Notes under the pieces: model-generated
Told to the model about the DNA's origin: nothing
Databases searched by the model: none
The model's input: only the letters and a program-made list of their open reading frames with translations
In this document: positions 27,368 through 35,760 of the stretch, in pieces
How the letters are laid out: each line of letters opens with the position of its first letter
How positions within the stretch are numbered: the stretch's first letter is position 1
Source of the DNA: Hoylesella saccharolytica JCM 17484
GTDB taxonomy: Bacteria > Bacteroidota > Bacteroidia > Bacteroidales > Bacteroidaceae
Assembly: GCF_000614205.1 (NCBI RefSeq)
Contig: NZ_BAKN01000001.1
Location: forward strand, 186,001-250,000
DNA: 64,000 bases
Direction of reading: 5' to 3'
Position numbers and translations under genes: made by a program

Positions 27368-27427
27368 GCTTCTTGAAACGGGTGATTTATTGTTATGTAA
27401 GTTAGTTTGCAGCCGGCTCTCAGGGGG

Positions 27428-27955
27428 TTAAACACCCAACAGTTGGCGAGCTTTGGCCACCGTAATGTTTATTTTTTCGTAATTATCCATCAAACTGACA
27501 TCGAGCATATAACGCGCTTTTTGATAAAAAGGCTCGCGTATTTGCAGTTGCTCGCTAATGAAATGCTGTACCTCTTCGGGTGTTTTGTTGAGCAGAAGGG
27601 GGCGTATGGTCTTGCCCATTTTTAAGTGTTTGTAAAGCACTTCGGGTGCGGCTTTGAGGTAAAGAGTATCTCCCTGTTGGTTCAGATAATCGATATTATC
27701 AAAGAAACAAGGCGTTCCGCCACCGCAACTGATAAGTATATCCTCAAACTCAGCTAACTCATGAAGGAGGTTATATTCTACCTTTCTAAAGCCTTCTTCA
27801 CCGCGTTCACTGAATATTTGCGCAATGGTTTGCCGCATACGGCCCTCAATATACCAGTCTAAATCGTAGAAGCGCATACCCAGCTCGGCAGCCAATGCCT
27901 TGCCCACAGTGGTCTTTCCCGACCCCATATAGCCGATGAGGATAATACGCCGCAT
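27428..27955 (-). CDS. aroK: Shikimate kinase
   Basis: This 175-residue P-loop kinase has Walker A GYMGSGKTTVGKALA at residues 8-22, the shikimate-binding DLDWYIEGRM and CGGGTPCF, and the lid region (IRPLL). It phosphorylates shikimate in chorismate biosynthesis. It lies between topA (27 bp upstream) and speA on the same strand. Confidence 0.93.
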   Translation of the reverse strand: MRRIILIGYMGSGKTTVGKALAAELGMRFYDLDWYIEGRMRQTIAQIFSERGEEGFRKVEYNLLHELAEFEDILISCGGGTPCFFDNIDYLNQQGDTLYLKAAPEVLYKHLKMGKTIRPLLLNKTPEEVQHFISEQLQIREPFYQKARYMLDVSLMDNYEKINITVAKARQLLGV

Positions 27956-27982
27956 AGTTTTTTGAGTGAAGAAGGGGTGATG

Positions 27983-30298
27983 TTAGCGGCCTTTCTTTAC
28001 AGGAGTGGCGTTGATAATCTCCATACATTGCTCGTAAGTAAGGTCTGCCGCCTTGCTGTGAAGGTCTTTCGGAATACGGAAATTCTTACCGTTGTGTACG
28101 ATATAAGGACCGTAACGACCGTTCAGTACTTCGAGTTTGCTATCTTCGGCAAACTTTTTGAGGTGTCGTTGTTGTTCTTGCGAGCGTTTCTCTTCTATCA
28201 ATGCAATGGCTGTTTCGAGCGTTACTGTCATCGGATCTTCAGTCTTTGGTAACGAGGTGTATTTTTTATTGTGCAGCACATAAGGCCCAAACCTACCCGC
28301 ACCGATGACTACCGACTTGCCTTCAAACTCGCCAATGGTACGCGGAAGCTTAAAAAGCTCTAACGCTTCGTTTAGCGTAATGGTTTCCATGCTCTTGTCT
28401 GTGGGCAACTGTGAGAAGCGCGGTTTGTCGTCGTCTTCTGCCGAACCAATTTGTACTACCGGTCCAAATCGACCTATCTTTACAAACACCGGTTTACCCG
28501 TTTGCGGATCGTCGCCCAATTTTCGTTCGCCGGCTTTGTGCTCAGAGCGGGCATTCATCACCGTCTCTACAGTGGGTTCGAACGAAGCATAAAAGTCTTT
28601 CATCATCTCTGTCCACTGTTCTTTGCCATCGGCAATGCGGTCAAACTCTTCTTCAACATTAGCCGTAAAGTGGTAATCCATAATTTTCGGAAAGTTGTTC
28701 ATCAAAAAATCGTTTACCACCATACCAATATCCGTGGGCAACAACTTGCCCTTTTCGCTACCCACCATTTCGCGTTTGGTCTTCGCCGTCACCTTAATAC
28801 CCTTCAATGTATCGATGGTATAGGTGCGTTCGTCGCCTTTCCGGTCGCCCTTTTGCACATACTCGCGTTGCTGAATGGTGCTGATGGTGGGAGCGTAAGT
28901 TGAGGGACGGCCGATGCCCAGCTCTTCAAGTTTGTGCACCAAACTGGCCTCTGTGTAGCGGAAAGGACTTTGACTGAACCGTTCTGTGGATGTGATTTCG
29001 CGCCGTTCGAGCATGTCGCCTTTCTTCAAAACGGGTAGTGTGCGAGCCTCCTCCGCACCGTTTTCATCGTCGTCGGTAGACTCTCGGTATACTTTCAGAA
29101 AGCCGTCGAAGACGATAACCTCACCGGTGGCGATAAATTTTTCTTTTGTTCCCGATACATCTATCGTTACGGTGGTCTTTTCTATCTGTGCTTCGGCCAT
29201 TTGCGAGGCCACCGTACGCTTCCAAATCAGGTCGTAAAGACGTTTTTCTTGCTGTGTTCCTTCAATTTGAGTATTGTCCATATAGGTGGGTCGAATAGCC
29301 TCGTGAGCCTCTTGTGCACCTTTGGCACGGGTCTGAAAATTGCGCGATTGACTGTAGGTTTCGCCCCAAAGCCGTATAATTTCTTCTTTGCTGGCACCGA
29401 TACAGAGCTTTGAAAGGTTTACGCTATCTGTACGCATATACGTTATTTTACCGCTTTCGTACAGCCGTTGGGCCACCATCATGGTTTGCGAAACGGTGAA
29501 ACCCAGCTTGCGGGCAGCCTCTTGTTGCAGCGTCGAAGTGGTGAAAGGAGGGGCAGGTAAACGCTTTAACGGCTTCTTGGTGATGCCCGAAACCGAGAAC
29601 TTTGCATCTTTACACTTGTCTAAAAAAGCCAAAGCCTCATCATGAGTGCTGAACCTTGTGTCGAGTTCGGCATCTACTTCAGTGGCCGAACCGTCGGCAT
29701 TGATAATGGCAAAGATGGCGTTGATGCGGTAGTAAGGCTCGGAATGGAAAGCCTGAATTTCGCGTTCGCGCTCTACAATAAGTCTTACTGCCACACTCTG
29801 CACACGCCCGGCAGACAATGCCGGCTTGACTTTGCGCCACAAAACGGGTGATAGTTTGAAGCCCACCAATCTGTCGAGTATACGCCGAGCCTGCTGAGCG
29901 TTCACTAAATTCATGTTCAGATGCCGGGGCGTTTCAATGGCTTGCAATATCGCCGGCTTTGTAATTTCGTGAAAAACGATGCGGTTTGTCTTCGCCTCAT
30001 CCAGTCCTAATACCTCGCACAGGTGCCAAGATATGGCCTCTCCTTCACGGTCTTCATCCGATGCCAACCACACTTTGGTCGTTTCTTTGGCAGCTTTTTT
30101 CAGCTCGTTTACCAGTTTTTTCTTCTCCTCGGGTATTTCGTAGTCGGGTTGAAGCGTTTTTAAATTGATGCTTAACTCTTTCTTTTTTAAGTCGCGAATA
30201 TGTCCGTAACTGGACATTACTTTATAATCGTTTCCCAGAAATTTCTCTATTGTTTTAGCCTTTGCAGGGCTTTCTACGATAACTAAGTTTTCTTGCAT
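27983..30298 (-). CDS. topA: DNA topoisomerase I
   Basis: This 771-residue type IA topoisomerase has the TOPRIM domain (LVIVESPAKAKTIEKFLG, WLASDEDREGEAISWHL) and the active-site segment KITYMRTDSVNLS with the catalytic Tyr near residue 301. The C-terminal topoisomerase repeats (GRFGPYVLHN, GRYGPYIVHN) replace zinc fingers, and it ends in a basic KKGR tail. A minus-strand TACTTTTG box at 30334-30327 is the likely promoter. Confidence 0.96.
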   Translation of the reverse strand: MQENLVIVESPAKAKTIEKFLGNDYKVMSSYGHIRDLKKKELSINLKTLQPDYEIPEEKKKLVNELKKAAKETTKVWLASDEDREGEAISWHLCEVLGLDEAKTNRIVFHEITKPAILQAIETPRHLNMNLVNAQQARRILDRLVGFKLSPVLWRKVKPALSAGRVQSVAVRLIVEREREIQAFHSEPYYRINAIFAIINADGSATEVDAELDTRFSTHDEALAFLDKCKDAKFSVSGITKKPLKRLPAPPFTTSTLQQEAARKLGFTVSQTMMVAQRLYESGKITYMRTDSVNLSKLCIGASKEEIIRLWGETYSQSRNFQTRAKGAQEAHEAIRPTYMDNTQIEGTQQEKRLYDLIWKRTVASQMAEAQIEKTTVTIDVSGTKEKFIATGEVIVFDGFLKVYRESTDDDENGAEEARTLPVLKKGDMLERREITSTERFSQSPFRYTEASLVHKLEELGIGRPSTYAPTISTIQQREYVQKGDRKGDERTYTIDTLKGIKVTAKTKREMVGSEKGKLLPTDIGMVVNDFLMNNFPKIMDYHFTANVEEEFDRIADGKEQWTEMMKDFYASFEPTVETVMNARSEHKAGERKLGDDPQTGKPVFVKIGRFGPVVQIGSAEDDDKPRFSQLPTDKSMETITLNEALELFKLPRTIGEFEGKSVVIGAGRFGPYVLHNKKYTSLPKTEDPMTVTLETAIALIEEKRSQEQQRHLKKFAEDSKLEVLNGRYGPYIVHNGKNFRIPKDLHSKAADLTYEQCMEIINATPVKKGR

Positions 30299-31101
30299 AC
30301 TTCTGTTTGCCTTTTAATTTGGGACGCAAAAGTAAGTAAAACTTCAGCTTATACCTTATTATATAGAATATTTTTTAGTTTTTTTATAGATTGGGGGTGT
30401 TTGTGTAGGGTGTAAGAGGTGTCTTTTGATAGTGCGATAGCGCAGAGTGATTATTTTTAGGAAAATGTAATTTCACTGTATGAGGTGCTTGCGCGTCGTT
30501 AACAAAAATCGTTCCGAAAGCGACAATGTATTTACATCTTTTCACGTGTAGAATTTTATGGTTTCATGCTTCGTCGTTTTTATGTCCAAATTTTTAAGCT
30601 AATCACTATTTTTGAGTTTTATCGTAAATCATTAATAGTTAAGTTTTTATGGTTTTGTATTATGCTTTTAAACTTTTGTTTTCTGATATTTTCGCTTGTG
30701 AAAACATGGGTTTTGGATGTTGAAAGCATAGGTTTCATTTTCTAAAAGCATAGCTTTTGCAACCTAAAACCTATGCTTTTAGTGTTTAAATGTCTCTCTT
30801 TTCGATATCCAATAAATAAGTATGGGTTATTAGGATCTATTTTGAGGGTTGCTAAAAGCTGAAAAGTAAGAATATTTAAGATAAAAATATAAAGATTAAT
30901 AGTTTGGAACGTGTATCTGAAAGTGTGGGTGTGAACTGATTTGTGGGTCGTTAAAACGAAATTTTGAGAAAGTGTATTTTCCTCTTTTTAAGTGATAAAA
31001 CGCTGATTTGTTACATTTTGATGGTTCTTTGATAGGTAAGCTGTGGTGTAGTTGTTTTGTTAATATTTCGTAAAATCTACTTTTCTTTCGCAGTGGGTTG
31101 G
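30299..31101. other. AT-rich gap between divergent topA and rplM
   Basis: This gap contains the topA -7 box (30327-30334) and a 22-bp-pitch palindrome array (30701-30803). The rest is AT-rich with no credible gene; the one minus-strand frame near 31 kb has no codon-use or family support. Confidence 0.6.
30701..30803. repeat. 22-bp-pitch array of A4-N7-T4 palindromes, locus 3 (four to five units)
   Basis: Units start at 30701 (AAAACATGGGTTTTG), 30722 (GAAAGCATAGGTTTC), 30744 (AAAAGCATAGCTTTT), 30766 (AAAACCTATGCTTTT) and a degenerate one at 30788. The pitch is 22 bp except 21 bp between the first two. Confidence 0.85.
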
Positions 31102-31131
31102 CTTGTTGCTCTATATAAATATGTAACTTTG
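31102..31131 (+). promoter_or_regulatory. Promoter of the rplM-rpsI operon
   Basis: TTG (31103-31105) and TAACTTTG (31124-31131) are 18 bp apart. The leader to ATG 31277 is about 140 nt, contains a second TACTTTTG box (31190-31197), and could fold (CAGC...GCTG near 31207-31227). A regulatory leader is possible but unproven. Confidence 0.6.
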
Positions 31132-31276
31132 CAGTCCGATTATTACGGGGGTAACTTAGGGCCTCCACTACAGTTCGTGTTAATAGTTGTACTTTTGGCC
31201 GAGTGCAGCGGTTAGTGAATCGGCTGTAAAAATAAGATATAAACGTTTTTTAGTAGTATTACAATTTTAATTTAAA

Positions 31277-31738
31277 ATGGACACTTTAAGTTATAAAACT
31301 ATTTCCGCTAATAAGGAAACAGCTAAGAAGGAGTGGGTCGTTATTGATGCAACCGATCAGGTTGTGGGCCGTTTGTGCTCCAAAGTAGCCAAACTTATTC
31401 GCGGAAAGTACAAACCCAACTTTACTCCTCACGTAGATTGCGGAGACAATGTGATTATTATCAATGCTGAAAAGGTGGTTTTCACCGGTAAGAAAGAAAC
31501 CGATAAGGTTTATACACGCTATACAGGTTATCCCGGCGGACAGCGTTTTAACACACCCGCAGAATTGCGCAAGCGCAAGAATGGTGTAGATCGCATCATC
31601 CGTCATGCCGTTAAAGGTATGCTTCCCAAAGGTATTTTGGGTCGTCATCTTTTGAACAACCTTTATGTTTTTGAAGGTACAGAGCACGATAAGGCTGCTC
31701 AGAAGCCTAAGGCAATCGATATTAACCAGTATAAATAA
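31277..31738 (+). CDS. rplM: Ribosomal protein L13
   Basis: This 153-residue 50S subunit protein contains WVVIDATDQVVGRLCSKVAK, the GDNVIIINAEKV segment and the signature GMLPKGILGRHLLNNLYVFEG. It is the first gene of the usual rplM-rpsI pair, 14 bp before rpsI. Confidence 0.97.
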   Translation: MDTLSYKTISANKETAKKEWVVIDATDQVVGRLCSKVAKLIRGKYKPNFTPHVDCGDNVIIINAEKVVFTGKKETDKVYTRYTGYPGGQRFNTPAELRKRKNGVDRIIRHAVKGMLPKGILGRHLLNNLYVFEGTEHDKAAQKPKAIDINQYK

Positions 31739-31752
31739 TTAAGGAAATAAGA

Positions 31753-32139
31753 ATGGAAGTAATAAACGCAATTGGTCGCCGCAAGAGCTCTGTAGCTCGT
31801 ATTTACCTTTCTGAAGGCAGCGGTAAGATTACAATCAATAAAAAAGACCTTACAGAGTATTTCCCCTCGGCAATTCTTCAGTATGTGGTTAAACAACCGT
31901 TGCAGCTGTTGGACGTTGTTGAAAAGTATGACATCAAGGTAAATCTTGATGGTGGTGGTTATACCGGTCAGAGCCAAGCGTTGCGTCTGGCTATTGCCCG
32001 CGCACTGGTTAAGGTTAACGAAGAAGATAAGAAGGCTTTGAAAGTACAAGGTTTTCTTACTCGCGACTCTCGTGCTGTAGAGCGTAAAAAGCCCGGTCGG
32101 CCGAAGGCTCGTCGCCGCTTCCAGTTCAGTAAGCGTTAA
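31753..32139 (+). CDS. rpsI: Ribosomal protein S9
   Basis: This 128-residue 30S subunit protein contains GRRKSSVARIYLSEGSGKI, GGGYTGQSQALRLAIARAL and the basic C-terminus RRRFQFSKR that reaches the P-site tRNA. It follows rplM in an operon. Confidence 0.97.
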   Translation: MEVINAIGRRKSSVARIYLSEGSGKITINKKDLTEYFPSAILQYVVKQPLQLLDVVEKYDIKVNLDGGGYTGQSQALRLAIARALVKVNEEDKKALKVQGFLTRDSRAVERKKPGRPKARRRFQFSKR

Positions 32140-32488
32140 CGAATTGAGAATGATCAATTGAAAACGGCAAGCGGTAGCGGCACAAATGGCACACAGCCTG
32201 ATGCTGTAAACCTTGTCGAAAGTAAATTCTCAATCCACTGAACACGTTTAGCATCTAAACGGACACGACTCCCGGCAGAGCAAATTGACTATGAATAATT
32301 GCAGCATGCTTGTTATCTTAAAAGGATAAAGAGGCAATAAGCAATTCTCAATTGTCAATCCTCAAAAGGTTAAATTGTCAATGATTAATTTTCATTTGTC
32401 AGTTATCTGGCCCTCGGATTACCTGTCCGTTGGTTCTAAATCAACAGAATTAAAAGGAAAGTAAACAATTAAAAGAAAGTAAAAAACA
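32140..32488 (+). other. 349-nt leader between rpsI and rpsB with possible alternative pairing
   Basis: AATTGAGAAT at 32142-32151 can pair with ATTCTCAAT at 32226-32234 or with ATTCTCAATT at 32344-32353, but not both. A 7-bp hairpin CGTTTAG-CAT-CTAAACG is at 32245-32261. No promoter box was identified with certainty. It may be an S2 autoregulatory leader; that is inference. Confidence 0.35.
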
Positions 32489-33445
32489 ATGTCAAGAACA
32501 AATTTTGACCAATTATTGCAGGCCGGTTGTCATTTCGGACACCTGCGTCGTAAATGGAATCCCGCCATGGCTCCTTACATTTTTATGGAGCGTAACGGTA
32601 TTCATATTATCGATCTTCATAAAACTGTAGCCAAAGTTGATGAGGCTGCAGAGGCTTTGAAGCAAATTGCCAAATCAGGAAAGCGTATCCTGTTCGTTGC
32701 TACTAAAAAACAAGCTAAGGACGTTGTGGCAGAAAAGGCTGCCAGCGTAAATATGCCTTATGTTATCGAACGTTGGCCGGGCGGTATGTTAACCAACTTC
32801 CCCACCATTCGTAAGGCTGTGAAAAAAATGACGAACATCGATAAACTGATGGCCGATGGTACATTTGCTAACCTCTCAAAACGCGAGTTGTTGCAGGTTA
32901 CTCGTCAGCGTGCGAAGCTTGAAAAGAACCTCGGTTCGATAGCAGATCTTACCCGTCTGCCCAGCGCACTTTTCGTTGTAGACGTGATGAAAGAAGCTAT
33001 CGCCGTGAAAGAGGCTAAGCGTTTGGGTATACCTGTGTTTGCAATGGTTGATACCAACTCTGATCCTCGCGACATCGACTTTATCATTCCTTCTAATGAT
33101 GATGCTAAAGACAGTGTAGATGTGGTTCTTTCTGCTTGTTGCGCCGCAATTGCTGAAGGCTTGGAAGAGCGCAAAGTAGAGAAAGCTGATGAGAAAGCTG
33201 CTGAAGAAAAGGCTGAAGAAGCTGCCGACGGAAAGAAGCGTACGCGCAGAAGTCGTAAGGAAGAGACACCTGCAGAAGTAGCAGAAAAAGAGGCTCTGGT
33301 AGCAGAAGCAACTGAAGAAAAGGCTGAAGAAGCTGCCGACGGAAAGAAGCGTACGCGCAGAAGTCGTAAGGAAGAGGCACCTGCAGAAGCAGCAGAGAAA
33401 GAGTCTCCGGTAGCAGAAGCAACTGAAGAAGAAGCTGAAGCGTAA
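32489..33445 (+). CDS. rpsB: Ribosomal protein S2 with a repetitive C-terminal tail
   Basis: The first ~230 residues are a normal S2: NFDQLLQAGCHFGHLRRKWN, the signature VIERWPGGMLTNFPTIRK, and VDTNSDPRDIDFIIPSNDD. The remaining ~90 residues are a low-complexity Ala/Glu/Lys tail built from a 37-residue unit repeated twice (DGKKRTRRSRKEE, then acidic stretches), matching a 111-bp tandem DNA repeat. Long charged S2 tails are known in Bacteroidetes; the near-identical duplication is notable. It is followed by tsf after 95 bp, the usual pair. Confidence 0.96.
   Translation: MSRTNFDQLLQAGCHFGHLRRKWNPAMAPYIFMERNGIHIIDLHKTVAKVDEAAEALKQIAKSGKRILFVATKKQAKDVVAEKAASVNMPYVIERWPGGMLTNFPTIRKAVKKMTNIDKLMADGTFANLSKRELLQVTRQRAKLEKNLGSIADLTRLPSALFVVDVMKEAIAVKEAKRLGIPVFAMVDTNSDPRDIDFIIPSNDDAKDSVDVVLSACCAAIAEGLEERKVEKADEKAAEEKAEEAADGKKRTRRSRKEETPAEVAEKEALVAEATEEKAEEAADGKKRTRRSRKEEAPAEAAEKESPVAEATEEEAEA
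33201..33422 (+). repeat. 111-bp tandem duplication inside rpsB
   Basis: The two units are 33201-33311 and 33312-33422. They differ at only a few bases and keep the reading frame (37 codons). A third unit begins (GAAGAAGAAGCTGAAG) and ends at the stop codon. Confidence 0.85.
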
Positions 33446-33540
33446 AACAACAATAAGGAAGGTAGCCGACGGATGAAATATGAGTCGGTCGGTTGTTTTC
33501 TTTATTAATTATTAATTTATAAAATACAAAGGAAAATATT

Positions 33541-34533
33541 ATGGCTGTTTCAATAGCTGATGTACAGAAGCTCCGTAAACTAACTGGAGCTGGATTGGCA
33601 GACTGCAAAAAGGCGCTCGATGAAAGCGAGGGCAACATAGAAAAAGCAATCGAGATTATCCGTGAAAAGGGTCAGGCCATCGCTGCAAAGCGTTCAGACC
33701 GTGAAACTTCTAACGGTTGTGTGCTCGTAAAAGTGGGCAATGGCTTTGGTGCTATCATTGCTTTGAAGTGTGAAACTGACTTTGTTGCCAATGGTAAAGA
33801 TTATATTCAGCTTACACAAGATATTCTTGATGCTGCTGTGGCTGCAAAGGCAAAGAGTCTGGATGAAGTAAAAGAATTGACATTGGCTGACGGTACAAAG
33901 GTACAAGACGCTGTTGTGGCTCGTTCGGGTATCACCGGCGAGAAGATGGAATTGGATGGTTACAACTTCCTCGAGGGTGAGAATATATACACATACAACC
34001 ACATGAACAAAAATCTTCTCTGCACAATGGCTCAAATGAACAAGCCCGCAGAGGAGCAAGGACATGCTTTGACGATGCAAATTGCTGCTATGAGACCTAT
34101 CGCTCTTGATGAAGCAAGCGTTCCGCAGGCAGTGAAAGACGATGAAATGAAGGTTTCTATCGAGAAAACGAAGCAGGAGCAGGTGGAGAAAGCTGTTCAG
34201 GCTGTATTGAAGAAAGCTGGCTTTAACCTTTACATTGCTGAAAACGAAGAGCATATCGCAGAAGGTGTTGCAAAGGGAAATATCACTGAAGCGCAGGCAG
34301 AAGAAATTCGCAAGATAAAGAAAGAAACTGCTGAAGAAAAGGCTGCAAGCCTTCCCGCTGAGATGATTCAAAACATCGCAAAGGGTCGTATGGCAAAGTT
34401 CTTCAAAGAAAGCTGCCTCTTAAATCAAGAGTTTATTCAGGATTCGAAACTCAGTGTTTCAGATTATCTGAAGGCTGCCGATAAAGATTTGACGGTAGTT
34501 GCGTTCAAACGTTTCACACTCCGCGCTGAATAA
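33541..34533 (+). CDS. tsf: Translation elongation factor Ts
   Basis: This 330-residue nucleotide exchange factor for EF-Tu has an N-terminal UBA-like segment (VQKLRKLTGAGLADCKKAL), the core ALKCETDFVANGKDYIQL and the dimerisation domain. The longer form with two core modules is normal for Bacteroidetes. The terminator at 34643 ends the rpsB-tsf operon. Confidence 0.97.
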   Translation: MAVSIADVQKLRKLTGAGLADCKKALDESEGNIEKAIEIIREKGQAIAAKRSDRETSNGCVLVKVGNGFGAIIALKCETDFVANGKDYIQLTQDILDAAVAAKAKSLDEVKELTLADGTKVQDAVVARSGITGEKMELDGYNFLEGENIYTYNHMNKNLLCTMAQMNKPAEEQGHALTMQIAAMRPIALDEASVPQAVKDDEMKVSIEKTKQEQVEKAVQAVLKKAGFNLYIAENEEHIAEGVAKGNITEAQAEEIRKIKKETAEEKAASLPAEMIQNIAKGRMAKFFKESCLLNQEFIQDSKLSVSDYLKAADKDLTVVAFKRFTLRAE

Positions 34534-34642
34534 GTGTTTTATCTTGATAAATAAACGTTTGTCGTTTTAAACGATAGTATTTCATCTTTAATGATTAAGT
34601 GCTCTTGTTCTCAATAAATAAACGTTTGTTTTACATAAAAAT

Positions 34643-34684
34643 AAAAAGACTGTCGAAGAGGTTTTCTTCGGCAGTCTTTTTTGT
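34643..34684 (+). terminator. Terminator of rpsB-tsf
   Basis: AAAAAGACTG-T-CGAAGA pairs with TCTTCG-G-CAGTCTTTTTT, and the second arm runs into a T tract. It may also serve the convergent gene at 34790. Confidence 0.9.
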
Positions 34685-34789
34685 TCCTTTGTATTTGTGA
34701 ACTTATTTTCTATGCGCTAAACATATCTATGTGCAATGTCAGAGCTTCTAAAAAGAATGTGAGAAAGTGCGATTTTAGGTACTAAATGA

Positions 34790-35572
34790 TTAAAAGCGAT
34801 AGGCGAAACCGACATTGAGATAGATGGGATACATATTGAAGCTAATGGTTTTAAAGTCTGCTTCAAAGATGTTATTAAATGCCCAAGTAAGGTCGGCAGT
34901 GACCGAGAAGTGTTTAAATGCGCGCCATGAACCACCCAATTGTGTTCCCCAGAGGAAACGGCGCAGCTGAGAAGTAAAATCATAGGTTGCTGTTTTACCG
35001 TCGGTAAAGCTTATTTTCTCACCGATAGGCGTTCCTTCGCGGAGGTATCCATCACTCACAAAACCTGAAAATTCTCCGTCCATGCGATAAGAAACATAAA
35101 GACCGGCGCGAATTTTCCATTCGGGATTGAACCGATAATTGACCAAAATAGGTAATGAAACGAAAGAACTCTTGTAATTTGTGTTCACATCTCCCGTCCA
35201 GTAACCTGCCACTTTCTCTCCCTCGTTAACAATTTCGGTTTGGTAGCTTTTCACTGTAGCTGCTGTCTCCATGCCTTTCTCTTCTAACCGTAAACCTGCG
35301 GAGACTCCCCATTTATAATCGTTTCCGAGCCATTTTGTTGCGCTACCTTCGAGCAATCCATTAAGTTTGGGACTGTAACTCTTGATGTCTCGGATTTCCA
35401 CCGGTAGCGGCAGGGGACTTGCTCCGCCGATGTTGACGCCGGCTTTTACCTCGTATTCCCAACCGTTTTCTTCCGAAAGAATAAGGCTTTTGTTGCGGTC
35501 GCGCTGAGCGAAGACTGAATTGCCGCAGATAAGAAGGGAACATAGCACGGCGATTGAGATATTTTTTTTCAT
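34790..35572 (-). CDS. Outer-membrane beta-barrel protein (PorT/OmpA-barrel-like)
   Basis: From ATG 35572 the product is 260 residues, with a signal peptide (MKKNISIAVLCSLLICGNSVFAQ, cut after FAQ in outline) and alternating strands (FVSLPILVNYRF, GLYVSYRMDG), ending in LNVGFAYRF with a terminal aromatic, as expected for a barrel. The frame is open further upstream to 35755, but that part translates the 42-bp repeat array and precedes a perfect signal peptide, so it is not coding. It follows the PCMD lipoprotein gene and may work with it at the cell surface. The function is unknown. Confidence 0.75.
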   Translation of the reverse strand: MKKNISIAVLCSLLICGNSVFAQRDRNKSLILSEENGWEYEVKAGVNIGGASPLPLPVEIRDIKSYSPKLNGLLEGSATKWLGNDYKWGVSAGLRLEEKGMETAATVKSYQTEIVNEGEKVAGYWTGDVNTNYKSSFVSLPILVNYRFNPEWKIRAGLYVSYRMDGEFSGFVSDGYLREGTPIGEKISFTDGKTATYDFTSQLRRFLWGTQLGGSWRAFKHFSVTADLTWAFNNIFEADFKTISFNMYPIYLNVGFAYRF

Positions 35573-35592
35573 GATTTGCAGGGGTCTCACAC

Positions 35593-35760
35593 GCATTGCG
35601 ATGGATTGAATAATCGTTTGTATTGGCCTCACAGGCATTGAGCCCCATTGAATAGTCATTCGCATGGGCCTTACAAGCATTGAGCCGAATTGAATAATCG
35701 TTTGCATTAGCCTTACGAACGCTGCGCCGAATTTTATTATTATTTTCATTGTCATTCTTT
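35593..35760. repeat. 42-bp tandem repeat between the PCMD and barrel genes (four units)
   Basis: Units start at 35593, 35635, 35677 and 35719, exactly 42 bp each, sharing GCATTG, GAATTGAATAATCGTTTGCA and GGCCTTACA-like blocks. The array fills the whole gap from the stop codon of the upstream gene to about 20 bp from the start of the downstream gene. Confidence 0.85.

Noticed and set aside
30896-31168. 90-codon minus-strand ORF in the topA-rplM gap
   Set aside because: It overlaps the rplM promoter, is Lys/Ser/Phe-rich as expected from AT-rich DNA, and matches no family.
31252-31270. Shared string AGTAGTATTACAATTT before rplM and near 10295
   Set aside because: Only 16 bp of AT-rich sequence matches, and one copy lies inside a coding region; chance is sufficient.
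35573-35755. N-terminal extension of the barrel protein
   Set aside because: It translates the 42-bp repeat array and precedes a complete signal peptide beginning at 35572, so the open frame is a by-product of a repeat length divisible by three.
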